In this document: piece after piece, positions 1 to 15,123 of the stretch
How the letters are laid out: each line of letters begins with the position of its first letter
Numbering within the stretch: the first letter of the stretch is position 1
NCBI GenBank assembly: GCA_028753945.1
Contig: JAPNXP010000003.1
Span: 1,364,001 to 1,428,000, forward strand
Reading direction: 5' to 3'
From: Hexactinellida sp. DTS-2022
Taxonomy: Eukaryota > Porifera > Hexactinellida
DNA length: 64,000 bases
The notes under the pieces: model-generated
Database searches by the model: none
The model's input: the letters and a program-made list of their open reading frames with translations, nothing else
What the model was told of the DNA's origin: nothing
Translations under genes and position numbers: made by a program

Positions 1-2540
1 CAATTTTTGTGACCTATGACTGTCAAAAACTACCAAAATGATAAATGAATGGTTTACCGACATTTCCAGTTGTTTCTTTTGATGATATGAATTAATAATC
101 ACCAAAAGTGTGATAACAGTACCACTGATACACCATTCACTCAATTTACATTCATTTATGAGCATAATAACGAGAAAAACCAATTTTTATGTGCAATAAC
201 TGTCTTAAACTCCCAAATTGATAAATGAATGGTTTAAGCACGTTTCCACTTGTTTCTTTTTATTATATGTAATATTTATCATCAAAAGTGTGCTAACAGA
301 CCCACTGAAACACCACTCACTCAAGTAACATACATTTAAGAGCCTAATATCGAGAAAAACCAATTTTTCCGTCCAATGACTGTTAAAAACTGCCAAAATG
401 ATAAATGAATGGTTTATCGACGTTTCCAGTAGTTTCTTTTGATCATATGAAGAATTTATCATCAAAGGTTTCCTGACAGTGCCACTGATACACCATTCAC
501 TCAATTTACATTCATTTATGAGCATAATAACGAGAAAAACCAATTTTTATGTGCAATAACTGTCTTAAACTCCCAAATTGATAAATGAATGGTTTAAGCA
601 CGTTTCCACTTGTTTCTTTTTATTATATGTAATATTTATCATTAAAAGTGTGCTAACAGACCCACTGAAACACCACTCACTCAAGTAACATACATTTAAG
701 AGCCTAATATCGAGAAAAACCAATTTTTCCGTCCAATGACTGTTAAAAACTACCAAAATGATAAATGAATGGTTTATCGACGTTTCCAGTTGTTTCTTTT
801 GATGATATGAAGAATTTATCATCAAAGGTTTCCTACGGTGCCACAGAAACACCACTCACTCAATTTACATTCATTTAAGAGCATAATAACGAGAAAAACC
901 AATTTTTATGTGCAATAACTGTCAAAAACTCCCAAATTGATAAATGAATGGTTTAAGGACTTTCCACTTGTTTCTTTTTATTATATGTAATATTTATCAT
1001 CAAAAGTGTGCTTACAGTGCCACTGAAACACCACTCACTCAAAAAAGTAACATTCATTTGAGAGCCTAATATCGTGAAAAATCCAATTTTTGAGTGCAAT
1101 GACTGTAAAAAAAACCACCAACATGATAAATGAATGGTTTCCCGTTGTTTCCAGTTATTTCTTTTGATGATGTGAAGTAATTTATCATCAAAGGTGTTCT
1201 AACAGTGCCACAGAAACACCACTCACTCAATTTCCATTCATTTAAGAGCCTATTATCTGGAAAAACCAATTTTTATGTGCAATGACTGTCAAAAACACCC
1301 AAATTGATAAATTAATGGTTAAGGCACGTTTCCTGTTGTTTTATCTGATGATATGTAGTATTTATCATCAAAAGTGTGCTAACAGTGCCACTGAAACACC
1401 ATTCACTCAATTTACATTCATTTAAGAGCCAAATAACGAGAAAAACCAATTTTTATGTGCAATAACTGTCTTAAACTCCCAAATTGATAAATGAATGGTT
1501 TAAGCACGTTTCCACTTGTTTCTTTTTATTATATGTAATATTTATCATCAAAAGTGTGCTAACAGACCCACTGAAACACCACTCACTCAAGTAACAAACA
1601 TTTAAGAGCCTAATATCGAGAAAAACCAATTTTTCCGTCCAATGACTGTTAAAAACTACCAAAATAATAAATGAATGGTTTATCGACGTTTCCAGTTGTT
1701 TCTTTTGATGATATGAAGAATTTGTCTTCAAAGGTTTCCTGACAGTGCCACAGAAACACCACTCACTCAATTTACATTCATTTAAGAGCATAATAACGAG
1801 AAAAACCAATTTTTATGTGCAATTACTGTCAAAAACTCCCAAAATAATAAATGAATGGTTTAAGCACGTTTCAACTTGTTTCTTTTTATTATATGTAATA
1901 TTAATCATCAAAAGTGTGCTAACAGTGCCACTGAACACCACTCACTCAAGTAACATACATTTGTGAGCCTAATATCGTGAAAAATCAATTTTTATGTGCA
2001 ATGACCGTCAAAAACTCCCAAATTGATAAATTAATGGTTTAAGGACGTTTCCTGTTGTTTCTTTTGATGATATATCGTGTTTATCATCTAAAGTGTCCCT
2101 ACAGTGCCACTGAAACACCACTCACTCAATTTACAATCATTTAAGATCCAGATATCGAGAAAAATCAATTTTTGTGACCTATGACTGTCAAAAACTACCA
2201 AAATGATAAATGAATGGTTTACCGACATTTCCAGTTGTTTCTTTTGATGATATGAATTAATAATCACCAAAAGTGTGATAACAGTGCCACTGATACACCA
2301 TTCACTCAATTTACATTCATTTATGAGCATAATAACGAGAAAAACCAATTTTTATGTGCAATAACTGTCTTAAACTCCCAAATTGATAAATGAATGGTTT
2401 AAGCACGTTTCCACTTGTTTCTTTTTGTTATATGTAATATTTATCATCAAAAGTGATCTAACAGACCCACTGAAACACCACTCACTCAAATAACATACAT
2501 TTAAGAGCCTAATATCGAGAAAAACCAATTTTTCCGTCCA

Positions 2541-5500
2541 ATGACTGTTAAAAACTGCCAAAATGATAAATGAATGGTTTATCGACGTTTCCAGTAGTTT
2601 CTTTTGATCATATGAAGAATTTATCATCAAAGGTTTCCTGACAGTGCCACTTAAACAGCACTCACTCAATTTACATTCATTTAAGAGCATAATAACGAGA
2701 AAAACCAATTTTTATGTGCAATAACTGTCAAAAACTCCCAAATTGATAAATGAATGGTTTAAGCACGTTTCCACTTGTTTCTTTTTATTATATGTAATAT
2801 ATATCATCAAAAGTGTGTTAACAGTGCCACTGAAACCCCACTCACACAAGTAACATTCATTTGAGAGCATAATATCGTGAAAAATCCAATTTTTGAGTGC
2901 AATGACTGTAAAAAAAACTACCAACATGATAAATGAATGGTTTCCCGTTGTTTCCAGTTATTTCTTTTGATGATGAGAAGTAATTTATCATCAAAGGTGT
3001 TCTAACAGTGCCACAGAAACACCACTCACTCAATTTCCATTCATTTAAGAGCCTATTATCTGGAAAAACCAATTTTTATGTGCAATGACTGTCAAAAACA
3101 CCCAAATTGATAAATTAATGGTTAAGGCACGTTTCCTGTTGTTTTATCTGATGACATGTAGTATTTATCATCAAAAGTGTGCTAACAGTGCCACTGAAAC
3201 ACCATTCACTCAATTTACATTCATTTAAGAGCCAAATAACGAGAAAAACCAATTTTTATGTGCAATAACTGTCTTAAACTCCCAAATTGATAAATGAATG
3301 GTTTAAGCACGTTTCCACTTGTTTCTTTTTATTATATGTAATATTTATCATCAAAAGTGTGCTAACAGACCCACTGAAACACCACTCACTCAAGTAACAA
3401 ACATTTAAGAGCCTAATATCGAGAAAAACCAATTTTTCCGTCCAATGACTGTTAAAAACTACCAAAATAATAAATGAATGGTTTATCGACGTTTCCAGTT
3501 GTTTCTTTTGATGATATGAAGAATTTGTCTTCACAGGTTTCCTGACAGTGCCACAGAAACACCACTCACTCAATTTACATTCATTTAAGAGCATAATAAC
3601 GAGAAAAACCAATTTTTATGTGCAATAACTGTCAAAAACTCCCAAAATGATAAATGAATGGTTTAAGCACGTTTCAACTTGTTTCTTTTTATTATATGTA
3701 ATATTAATCATCAAAAGTGTGCTAACAGTGCCACTGAACACCACTCACTCAAGTAACATACATTTGTGAGCCTAATATCGTGAAAAATCAATTTTTATGT
3801 GCAATGACCGTCAAAAACTCCCAAATTGATAAATTAATGGTTTAAGGACGTTTCCTGTTGTTTCTTTTGATGATATATCGTGTTTATCATCTAAAGTGTC
3901 CCTACAGTGCCACTGAAACACCACTCACTCAATTTACAATCATTTAAGATCCAGATATCGAGAAAAACCAATTTTTGTGACCTATGACTGTCAAAAACTA
4001 CCAAAATGATAAATGAATGGTTTACCGACATTTCCAGTTGTTTCTTTTGATGATATGAATTAATAATCACCAAAAGTGTGATAACAGTGCCACTGATACA
4101 CCATTCACTCAATTTACATTCATTTATGAGCATAATAACGAGAAAAACCAATTTTTATGTGCAATAACTGTCTTAAACTCCCAAATTGATAAATGAATGG
4201 TTTAAGCACGTTTCCACTTGTTTCTTTTTATTATATGTAATATTTATCATCAAAAGTGTGCTAACAGACCCACTGAAACACCACTCACTCAAGTAACATA
4301 CATTTAAGAGCCTAATATCGAGAAAAACCAATTTTTCCGTCCAATGACTGTTAAAAACTACCAAAATAATAAATGAATGGTTTATCGACGTTTCCAGTTG
4401 TTTCTTTTGATGATATGAAGAATTTGTCTTCACAGGTTTCCTGACAGTGCCACAGAAACACCACTCACTCAATTTACATTCATTTAAGAGCATAATAACG
4501 AGAAAAACCAATTTTTATGTGCAATAACTGTCAAAAACTCCCAAAATGATAAATGAATGGTTTAAGCACGTTTCAACTTGTTTCTTTTTATTATATGTAA
4601 TATTAATCATCAAAAGTGTGCTAACAGTGCCACTGAACACCACTCACACAAGTAACATTCATTTGAGAGCATAATATCGTGAAAAATCCAATTTTTGAGT
4701 GCAATGACTGTAAAAAAAACTACCAACATGATAAATGAATGGTTTCCCGTTGTTTCCAGTTATTTCTTTTGATGATGTGAAGTAATTTATCATCAAAGGT
4801 GTTCTAACAGTGCCACAGAAACACCACTCACTCAATTTCCATTCATTTAAGAGCATAATAACCAGAAAAACCAATTTTTGTGACCTATGTCTGTCAAAAA
4901 CCACCAAAATGATAAATGAATGGTTTACCAACGTTTCCATTGGTTTCTTTAAATGATATGAAGTATTTATCATTAAATGTGTCCTAACAGTGCCACTGAA
5001 ACACAATTCACTCAATTTACATTCATTTAAGAGCCTAATGACCAGAAAAACCAATTTTTGTGTGCAATGACTGTTAAAAACTGCCAAAATGATAAATGAA
5101 TGGTTTATCGACGTTTCCAGTAGTTTCTTTTGATCATATGAAGAATTTATCATCAAAGGTTTCCTGACAGTGCCACTTAAACAGCACTCACTCAATTTAC
5201 ATTCATTTAAGAGCATAATAACGAGAAAAACCAATTTTTATGTGCAATAACTGTCAAAAACTCCCAAATTGATAAATGAATGGTTTAAGCACGTTTCCAC
5301 TTGTTTCTTTTTATTATATGTAATATATATCATCAAAAGTGTGTTAACAGTGCCACTGAAACCCCACTCACACAAGTAACATTCATTTGAGAGCATAATA
5401 TCGTGAAAAATCCAATTTTTGAGTGCAATGACTGTAAAAAAAACTACCAACATGATAAATGAATGGTTTCCCGTTGTTTCCAGTTATTTCTTTTGATGAT

Positions 5501-7592
5501 GAGAAGTAATTTATCATCAAAGGTGTTCTAACAGTGCCACAGAAACACCACTCACTCAATTTCCATTCATTTAAGAGCCTATTATCTGGAAAAACCAATT
5601 TTTATGTGCAATGACTGTCAAAAACACCCAAATTGATAAATTAATGGTTAAGGCACGTTTCCTGTTGTTTTATCTGATGACATGTAGTATTTATCATCAA
5701 AAGTGTGCTAACAGTGCCACTGAAACACCATTCACTCAATTTACATTCATTTAAGAGCCAAATAACGAGAAAAACCAATTTTTATGTGCAATAACTGTCT
5801 TAAACTCCCAAATTGATAAATGAATGGTTTAAGCACGTTTCCACTTGTTTCTTTTTATTATATGTAATATTTATCATCAAAAGTGTGCTAACAGACCCAC
5901 TGAAACACCACTCACTCAAGTAACAAACATTTAAGAGCCTAATATCGAGAAAAACCAATTTTTCCGTCCAATGACTGTTAAAAACTACCAAAATAATAAA
6001 TGAATGGTTTATCGACGTTTCCAGTTGTTTCTTTTGATGATATGAAGAATTTGTCTTCACAGGTTTCCTGACAGTGCCACAGAAACACCACTCACTCAAT
6101 TTACATTCATTTAAGAGCATAATAACGAGAAAAACCAATTTTTATGTGCAATAACTGTCAAAAACTCCCAAAATGATAAATGAATGGTTTAAGCACGTTT
6201 CAACTTGTTTCTTTTTATTATATGTAATATTAATCATCAAAAGTGTGCTAACAGTGCCACTGAACACCACTCACTCAAGTAACATACATTTGTGAGCCTA
6301 ATATCGTGAAAAATCAATTTTTATGTGCAATGACCGTCAAAAACTCCCAAATTGATAAATTAATGGTTTAAGGACGTTTCCTGTTGTTTCTTTTGATGAT
6401 ATATCGTGTTTATCATCTAAAGTGTCCCTACAGTGCCACTGAAACACCACTCACTCAATTTACAATCATTTAAGATCCAGATATCGAGAAAAACCAATTT
6501 TTGTGACCTATGACTGTCAAAAACTACCAAAATGATAAATGAATGGTTTACCGACATTTCCAGTTGTTTCTTTTGATGATATGAATTAATAATCACCAAA
6601 AGTGTGATAACAGTGCCACTGATACACCATTCACTCAATTTACATTCATTTATGAGCATAATAACGAGAAAAACCAATTTTTATGTGCAATAACTGTCTT
6701 AAACTCCCAAATTGATAAATGAATGGTTTAAGCACGTTTCCACTTGTTTCTTTTTATTATATGTAATATTTATCATCAAAAGTGTGCTAACAGACCCACT
6801 GAAACACCACTCACTCAAGTAACATACATTTAAGAGCCTAATATCGAGAAAAACCAATTTTTCCGTCCAATGACTGTTAAAAACTACCAAAATAATAAAT
6901 GAATGGTTTATCGACGTTTCCAGTTGTTTCTTTTGATGATATGAAGAATTTGTCTTCACAGGTTTCCTGACAGTGCCACAGAAACACCACTCACTCAATT
7001 TACATTCATTTAAGAGCATAATAACGAGAAAAACCAATTTTTATGTGCAATAACTGTCAAAAACTCCCAAAATGATAAATGAATGGTTTAAGCACGTTTC
7101 AACTTGTTTCTTTTTATTATATGTAATATTAATCATCAAAAGTGTGCTAACAGTGCCACTGAACACCACTCACACAAGTAACATTCATTTGAGAGCATAA
7201 TATCGTGAAAAATCCAATTTTTGAGTGCAATGACTGTAAAAAAAACTACCAACATGATAAATGAATGGTTTCCCGTTGTTTCCAGTTATTTCTTTTGATG
7301 ATGTGAAGTAATTTATCATCAAAGGTGTTCTAACAGTGCCACAGAAACACCACTCACTCAATTTCCATTCATTTAAGAGCATAATAACGAGAAAAACCAA
7401 TTTTTGTGACCTATGTCTGTCAAAAACCACCAAAATGATAAATGAATGGTTTACCAACGTTTCCATTGGTTTCTTTAAATGATATGAAGTATTTATCATT
7501 AAATGTGTCCTAACAGTGCCACTGAAACACAATTCACTCAATTTACATTCATTTAAGAGCCTAATGACCAGAAAAACCAATTTTTGTGTGCA
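2541..7592 (+). repeat. 2,526-bp higher-order repeat, two tandem copies
   Basis: The segment at about 2,541-5,066 is repeated at about 5,067-7,592 with a constant offset of 2,526 bp (14 monomers plus 6 bases of indels). Landmarks that match at this offset include positions 2,857/5,383, 3,274/5,800, 3,891/6,417, 4,173/6,699 and 4,659/7,185. The copies appear nearly identical by eye, which suggests a recent tandem duplication. Inside each copy there are older repeats at 899-bp spacing (3,274 versus 4,173), so blocks are nested. Limits are approximate. Confidence 0.88.
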
Positions 7593-10500
7593 ATGACTGT
7601 CAAAAACTTCCAAAATGATAAATGAATCGTTTACCGACGTTTCCAGTTGTTTCTTTCGATGATATGAAGTATTTATCATCAAAGGTGTCCTGACAATGCC
7701 ACTGAAACACCACTCACTCAATTTACATTCATTTAAGAGTATTTTATCGAGAAAAACCAATTTTGGGACCTATGACTGTCAAAAACTCCAAATTGATAAA
7801 TTAATGGTTTAAGCACGTTTCCAGTTGTTTCTTGATATTATATGTAATATTTATCATCAAAAGTGTGCTAACAGTGCCACTGAAACACCACTCAAACAAT
7901 TTACATTCATTTTTGAGCCTAGTATCTGGAAAAACCAATTTTTGTGTGCAATCACAATCCAAAACTCCCAAATTCATAACTTAGTGGTTTATGGACGTTT
8001 TCGGTTGTATCTTTTTTTGATATATAGTATTTATCATCAAATGTGTCCTAACAGTGCCACTGAAACACCATTCACTCAATTTACATTCATTTAAGAGCCT
8101 AATAACCAGAAAAACCAATTTTTAAGTGCAATTTCTGTCACAATATACCAAAATGATAAATGAATGGTTTACCGACGTTTCCAGTTGTTTCTTTTGATGA
8201 TATGAAGTATTTAACATCAAATGTGTCCTAACAGTGCTACTAAAACAACATTACTCAATTTACATTCATTTAAGAGCATAATAACGAGAAAAACCAATTT
8301 TTATGTGCAATAACTGTAAAAAAAACTACCAACATGATAAATGAATGGTTTCCCGTTGTTTCCAGTTATTTCTTTTGATGATGTGAAGTAATTTCACATC
8401 AAAGGTGTTCTAACAGTGCCACAGAAACACCACTCACTCAATTTCCATTCATTTAAGAGCATAATAACGAGAAAAACCAATTTTTGTGACCTATGTCTGT
8501 CAAAAACCACCAAAATGATAAATGAATGGTTTACCAACGTTTCCATTGGTTTCTTTAAATGATATGAAGTATTTATCATTAAATGTGTCCTAACAGTGCC
8601 ACTGAAACACAATTCACTCAATTTACATTCATTTAAGAGCCTAATGACCAGAAAAACCAATTTTTGTGTGCAATGACTGTCAAAAACTTCCAAAATGATA
8701 AATGAATCGTTTACCGACGTTTCCAGTTGTTTCTTTCGATGATATGAAGTATTTATCATCAAAGGTGTCCTGACAATGCCACTGAAACACCACTCACTCA
8801 ATTTACATTCATTTAAGAGTATTTTATCGAGAAAAACCAATTTTGGGACCTATGACTGTCAAAAACTCCAAATTGATAAATTAATGGTTTAAGCACGTTT
8901 CCAGTTGTTTCTTGATATTATATGTAATATTTATCATCAAAAGTGTGCTAACAGTGCCACTGAAACACCACTCAAACAATTTACATTCATTTTTGAGCCT
9001 AGTATCTGGAAAAACCAATTTTTGTGTGCAATCACAATCCAAAACTCCCAAATTCATAACTTAGTGGTTTATGGACGTTTTCGGTTGTATCTTTTTTTGA
9101 TATATAGTATTTATCATCAAATGTGTCCTAACAGTGCCACTGAAACACCATTCACTCAATTTACATTCATTTAAGAGCCTAATAACCAGAAAAACCAATT
9201 TTTAAGTGCAATTTCTGTCACAATATACCAAAATGATAAATGAATGGTTTACCGACGTTTCCAGTTGTTTCTTTTGATGATATGAAGTATTTAACATCAA
9301 ATGTGTCCTAACAGTGCTACTAAAACAACATTACTCAATTTACATTCATTTAAGAGCCTAATAACCAGAAAAACCAATTTTTGAGTGCAATGACTGTCAA
9401 AAACTCCCAAATTGATAAATTATTGGTTTAGGACGTTTTCTGTTGTTTATTTTGATGATATATAGTATTTATCATCAAATGTGTCCTAACAGTGCCTCTG
9501 AAAAACCATTCACTCAATTTCCATTTATTTAAGAGCCTAATAAACAGAAAAACCAATTTTTATGTGCAATGACTGTCAAAAACTACCAAAATGATAAATG
9601 AATGGTTTACCGACGTTTCCAGTTGTTTCTTTTGATGATATGAAGTATTTATCATCAAAGGTGTCCTGACAGTGCCACTGAAACACCACTCACTTTATTT
9701 ACATTCATTTAAGAGCCTAATATCAGGAAAAACCAATTTTTGAGAGCAATGACTGTCAAAAACTCCCAAATTGATAAATTAATGGTTGGGACGTTTCCTG
9801 TTGTTTCTTTTGATGATATGTATTATTTATCACCAAAATCTTCCTAACAGTGCCACTGAAACACCACTTCAGTTCAATTTACATTCATTTAAGAGTATTT
9901 TATCGCGAAAAACTAATTTTTGGGACCTATGACTGTCAAAAACTCCAAATTGATAAATTAATGGTTTAAGCACGTTTCCTGTTGTTTCTTAATATTATAT
10001 GTAATATTTATCATCAAAAGTGTGCTAACAGTGCCACTAAAACACCACTCAAACAATTTACATTCATTTTTGAGCCTAGTATCTGGAAAAACCACTTTTT
10101 GTGTGCAATCACAATCCAAAACTCCCAAATTCATAACTTAGTGGTTTATGGACGTTTCCGGTTGTTTCTTTTTTTGATATATAGTATTTATCATCAAATG
10201 TGTCCTAACAGTGCCACTGAAACACCACTCACTCAAGTAACATTCATTTGAGAGCCTAATATCGTGAAAAACCAATTTTTGTGTGCAATGACTGTCAAAA
10301 ACAACCAAAATGATAAATGAATCGTTTACCGACGTTTCCAGTTGTTTCTTTTGATTATATGAAGTATTTATCATCAAAAGTGTCCTAACAGTGCCACTGA
10401 AACACCACTCACTCAATTTACATTCATTTAAGAGCCTAATAACCAGAAAAAACAAATTTTTATGTGCAATGACTGTCAAAAACTCCCAAATTGATAAATT

Positions 10501-13500
10501 AATGGTTTAAGCACGTTTCCTGTTGTTTCTTAATATTATATGTAATATTTATTTGCAAAAGTGTGCTAACAGTATCCACTGAAACACCACTCACTGAAGT
10601 AACATTCATTTGAGAGCCTAATAACGTGAAAAACCAATTTTTGTGTGCAAAGACTGTCAAAAACAAACAAAATGATAAATGAATCGTTTACCGACGTTTC
10701 CAGTAGTTTCTTTTGATCATATGAAGAATTTATCATCAAAGGTTTCCTGACAGTGCCACAGAAACACAACTCACTCAATTTACATTCATTTAAGAGCATA
10801 ATAACGAGAAAAACCAATTTTTATGTGCAATAACTGTAAAAAAAACTACCAACATGATAAATGAATGGTTTCCCGTTGTTTCCAGTTATTTCTTTTGATG
10901 ATGTGAAGTAATTTCACATCAAAGGTGTTCTAACAGTGCCACAGAAACACCACTCACTCAATTTCCATTCATTTAAGAGCATAATAACGAGAAAAACCAA
11001 TTTTTGTGACCTATGTCTGTCAAAAACCACCAAAATGATAAATGAATGGTTTACCAACGTTTCCATTGGTTTCTTTAAATGATATGAAGTATTTATCATT
11101 AAATGTGTCCTAACAGTGCCACTGAAACACAATTCACTCAATTTACATTCATTTAAGAGCCTAATGACCAGAAAAACCAATTTTTGTGTGCAATGACTGT
11201 CAAAAACTTCCAAAATGATAAATGAATCGTTTACCGACGTTTCCAGTTGTTTCTTTCGATGATATGAAGTATTTATCATCAAAGGTGTCCTGACAATGCC
11301 ACTGAAACACCACTCACTCAATTTACATTCATTTAAGAGTATTTTATCGAGAAAAACCAATTTTGGGACCTATGACTGTCAAAAACTCCAAATTGATAAA
11401 TTAATGGTTTAAGCACGTTTCCAGTTGTTTCTTGATATTATATGTAATATTTATCATCAAAAGTGTGCTAACAGTGCCACTGAAACACCACTCAAACAAT
11501 TTACATTCATTTTTGAGCCTAGTATCTGGAAAAACCAATTTTTGTGTGCAATCACAATCCAAAACTCCCAAATTCATAACTTAGTGGTTTATGGACGTTT
11601 TCGGTTGTATCTTTTTTTGATATATAGTATTTATCATCAAATGTGTCCTAACAGTGCCACTGAAACACCATTCACTCAATTTACATTCATTTAAGAGCCT
11701 AATAACCAGAAAAACCAATTTTTAAGTGCAATTTCTGTCACAATATACCAAAATGATAAATGAATGGTTTACCGACGTTTCCAGTTGTTTCTTTTGATGA
11801 TATGAAGTATTTAACATCAAATGTGTCCTAACAGTGCTACTAAAACAACATTACTCAATTTACATTCATTTAAGAGCATAATAACGAGAAAAACCAATTT
11901 TTATGTGCAATAACTGTAAAAAAAACTACCAACATGATAAATGAATGGTTTCCCGTTGTTTCCAGTTATTTCTTTTGATGATGTGAAGTAATTTCACATC
12001 AAAGGTGTTCTAACAGTGCCACAGAAACACCACTCACTCAATTTCCATTCATTTAAGAGCATAATAACGAGAAAAACCAATTTTTGTGACCTATGTCTGT
12101 CAAAAACCACCAAAATGATAAATGAATGGTTTACCAACGTTTCCATTGGTTTCTTTAAATGATATGAAGTATTTATCATTAAATGTGTCCTAACAGTGCC
12201 ACTGAAACACAATTCACTCAATTTACATTCATTTAAGAGCCTAATGACCAGAAAAACCAATTTTTGTGTGCAATGACTGTCAAAAACTTCCAAAATGATA
12301 AATGAATCGTTTACCGACGTTTCCAGTTGTTTCTTTCGATGATATGAAGTATTTATCATCAAAGGTGTCCTGACAATGCCACTGAAACACCACTCACTCA
12401 ATTTACATTCATTTAAGAGTATTTTATCGAGAAAAACCAATTTTGGGACCTATGACTGTCAAAAACTCCAAATTGATAAATTAATGGTTTAAGCACGTTT
12501 CCAGTTGTTTCTTGATATTATATGTAATATTTATCATCAAAAGTGTGCTAACAGTGCCACTGAAACACCACTCAAACAATTTACATTCATTTTTGAGCCT
12601 AGTATCTGGAAAAACCAATTTTTGTGTGCAATCACAATCCAAAACTCCCAAATTCATAACTTAGTGGTTTATGGACGTTTTCGGTTGTATCTTTTTTTGA
12701 TATATAGTATTTATCATCAAATGTGTCCTAACAGTGCCACTGAAACACCATTCACTCAATTTACATTCATTTAAGAGCCTAATAACCAGAAAAACCAATT
12801 TTTAAGTGCAATTTCTGTCACAATATACCAAAATGATAAATGAATGGTTTACCGACGTTTCCAGTTGTTTCTTTTGATGATATGAAGTATTTAACATCAA
12901 ATGTGTCCTAACAGTGCTACTAAAACAACATTACTCAATTTACATTCATTTAAGAGCCTAATAACCAGAAAAACCAATTTTTGAGTGCAATGACTGTCAA
13001 AAACTCCCAAATTGATAAATTATTGGTTTAGGACGTTTTCTGTTGTTTATTTTGATGATATATAGTATTTATCATCAAATGTGTCCTAACAGTGCCTCTG
13101 AAAAACCATTCACTCAATTTCCATTTATTTAAGAGCCTAATAAACAGAAAAACCAATTTTTATGTGCAATGACTGTCAAAAACTACCAAAATGATAAATG
13201 AATGGTTTACCGACGTTTCCAGTTGTTTCTTTTGATGATATGAAGTATTTATCATCAAAGGTGTCCTGACAGTGCCACTGAAACACCACTCACTTTATTT
13301 ACATTCATTTAAGAGCCTAATATCAGGAAAAACCAATTTTTGAGAGCAATGACTGTCAAAAACTCCCAAATTGATAAATTAATGGTTGGGACGTTTCCTG
13401 TTGTTTCTTTTGATGATATGTATTATTTATCACCAAAATCTTCCTAACAGTGCCACTGAAACACCACTTCAGTTCAATTTACATTCATTTAAGAGTATTT

Positions 13501-14280
13501 TATCGCGAAAAACTAATTTTTGGGACCTATGACTGTCAAAAACTCCAAATTGATAAATTAATGGTTTAAGCACGTTTCCTGTTGTTTCTTAATATTATAT
13601 GTAATATTTATCATCAAAAGTGTGCTAACAGTGCCACTAAAACACCACTCAAACAATTTACATTCATTTTTGAGCCTAGTATCTGGAAAAACCACTTTTT
13701 GTGTGCAATCACAATCCAAAACTCCCAAATTCATAACTTAGTGGTTTATGGACGTTTCCGGTTGTTTCTTTTTTTGATATATAGTATTTATCATCAAATG
13801 TGTCCTAACAGTGCCACTGAAACACCACTCACTCAAGTAACATTCATTTGAGAGCCTAATATCGTGAAAAACCAATTTTTGTGTGCAATGACTGTCAAAA
13901 ACAACCAAAATGATAAATGAATCGTTTACCGACGTTTCCAGTTGTTTCTTTTGATTATATGAAGTATTTATCATCAAAAGTGTCCTAACAGTGCCACTGA
14001 AACACCACTCACTCAATTTACATTCATTTAAGAGCCTAATAACCAGAAAAAACAAATTTTTATGTGCAATGACTGTCAAAAACTCCCAAATTGATAAATT
14101 AATGGTTTAAGCACGTTTCCTGTTGTTTCTTAATATTATATGTAATATTTATCTGCAAAAGTGTGCTAACAGTATCCACTGAAACACCACTCACTGAAGT
14201 AACATTCATTTGAGAGCCTAATAACGTGAAAAACCAATTTTTGTGTGCAAAGACTGTCAAAAACAAACAAAATGATAAAT
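7243..14280 (+). repeat. 3,600-bp higher-order repeat built from 1,080-bp hexamers
   Basis: About 7,243-10,680 recurs at about 10,843-14,280 with a constant 3,600-bp offset (20 monomers). Within each unit a 1,080-bp hexamer occurs twice in tandem (starts near 7,243, 8,323, 10,843 and 11,923), followed by about eight other monomers. Lines compared by eye are identical or differ by single bases; one visible difference is at 10,554/14,154. This is the most homogeneous part of the window. Divergence begins abruptly after 14,280. Confidence 0.9.
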
Positions 14281-15123
14281 GAATCGTTTCCCGACTTTTC
14301 CGGTTGTTTCTTTTGATGATATGAAGTATTTATCATCAAATGTGTCCTGACAGTGCCACTGAAACACCACTCACTCAATTTACATACATTTAAGAGTATT
14401 TTATCGAGAAAAACCAATTTTTGTGTGCAATGACTGTCAAAAATTAGCAAAATTTTTAAATGAATCGTTTACCGACGTTTCAGTTGTTTCTTTTGATGAT
14501 ATGAAGTATTTATTATCAAATGTGTCCTGACAATGCCACTGAAACACCACTCACGCAATTTACATTCATTTTTGAGCCTAGTATCTCGAAAAACTAATTT
14601 TTGTGTGCAATGACTGTCGAAAACTCCCAAATTGATAACTTATTGGTTTAAGGACGTTTCCAGTTGTATATTTTGATGAGATATAGTATTTATCATCTAA
14701 TGTGTCCTACAGTGCCACTGAAACACCACTCACTCAATTTACATACATTTCAGTGCCTAATATCTGGAAAAACCAATCTTTAAGTGCAATGCTGTCAAAA
14801 ACTCCCAAATTGATAAATTAATGGTTTAAGCACGTTTCCTGTTTTTTTTTGATGATATGTAGTATTTATAATCAAAAGTGTGCTAACAGTGCCACTGAAA
14901 CACCACTCACTCAAGTTACATTAATTTGAGAGCCTAATACCGTGAAAAACCAATTTTTGTGTGCAATGACTGTCAAATACTACCAAAATTATAAATGAAT
15001 CGTTTACCGACGTTTTCAGTTGTTTCTTTTGATGATATGAAGTATTTATCATCAAAGGTGTCCTAACAGTGCCACTGAAACACAATTCACTCAATTTACA
15101 TCCTTTTAAGAGCCTAATATCGA

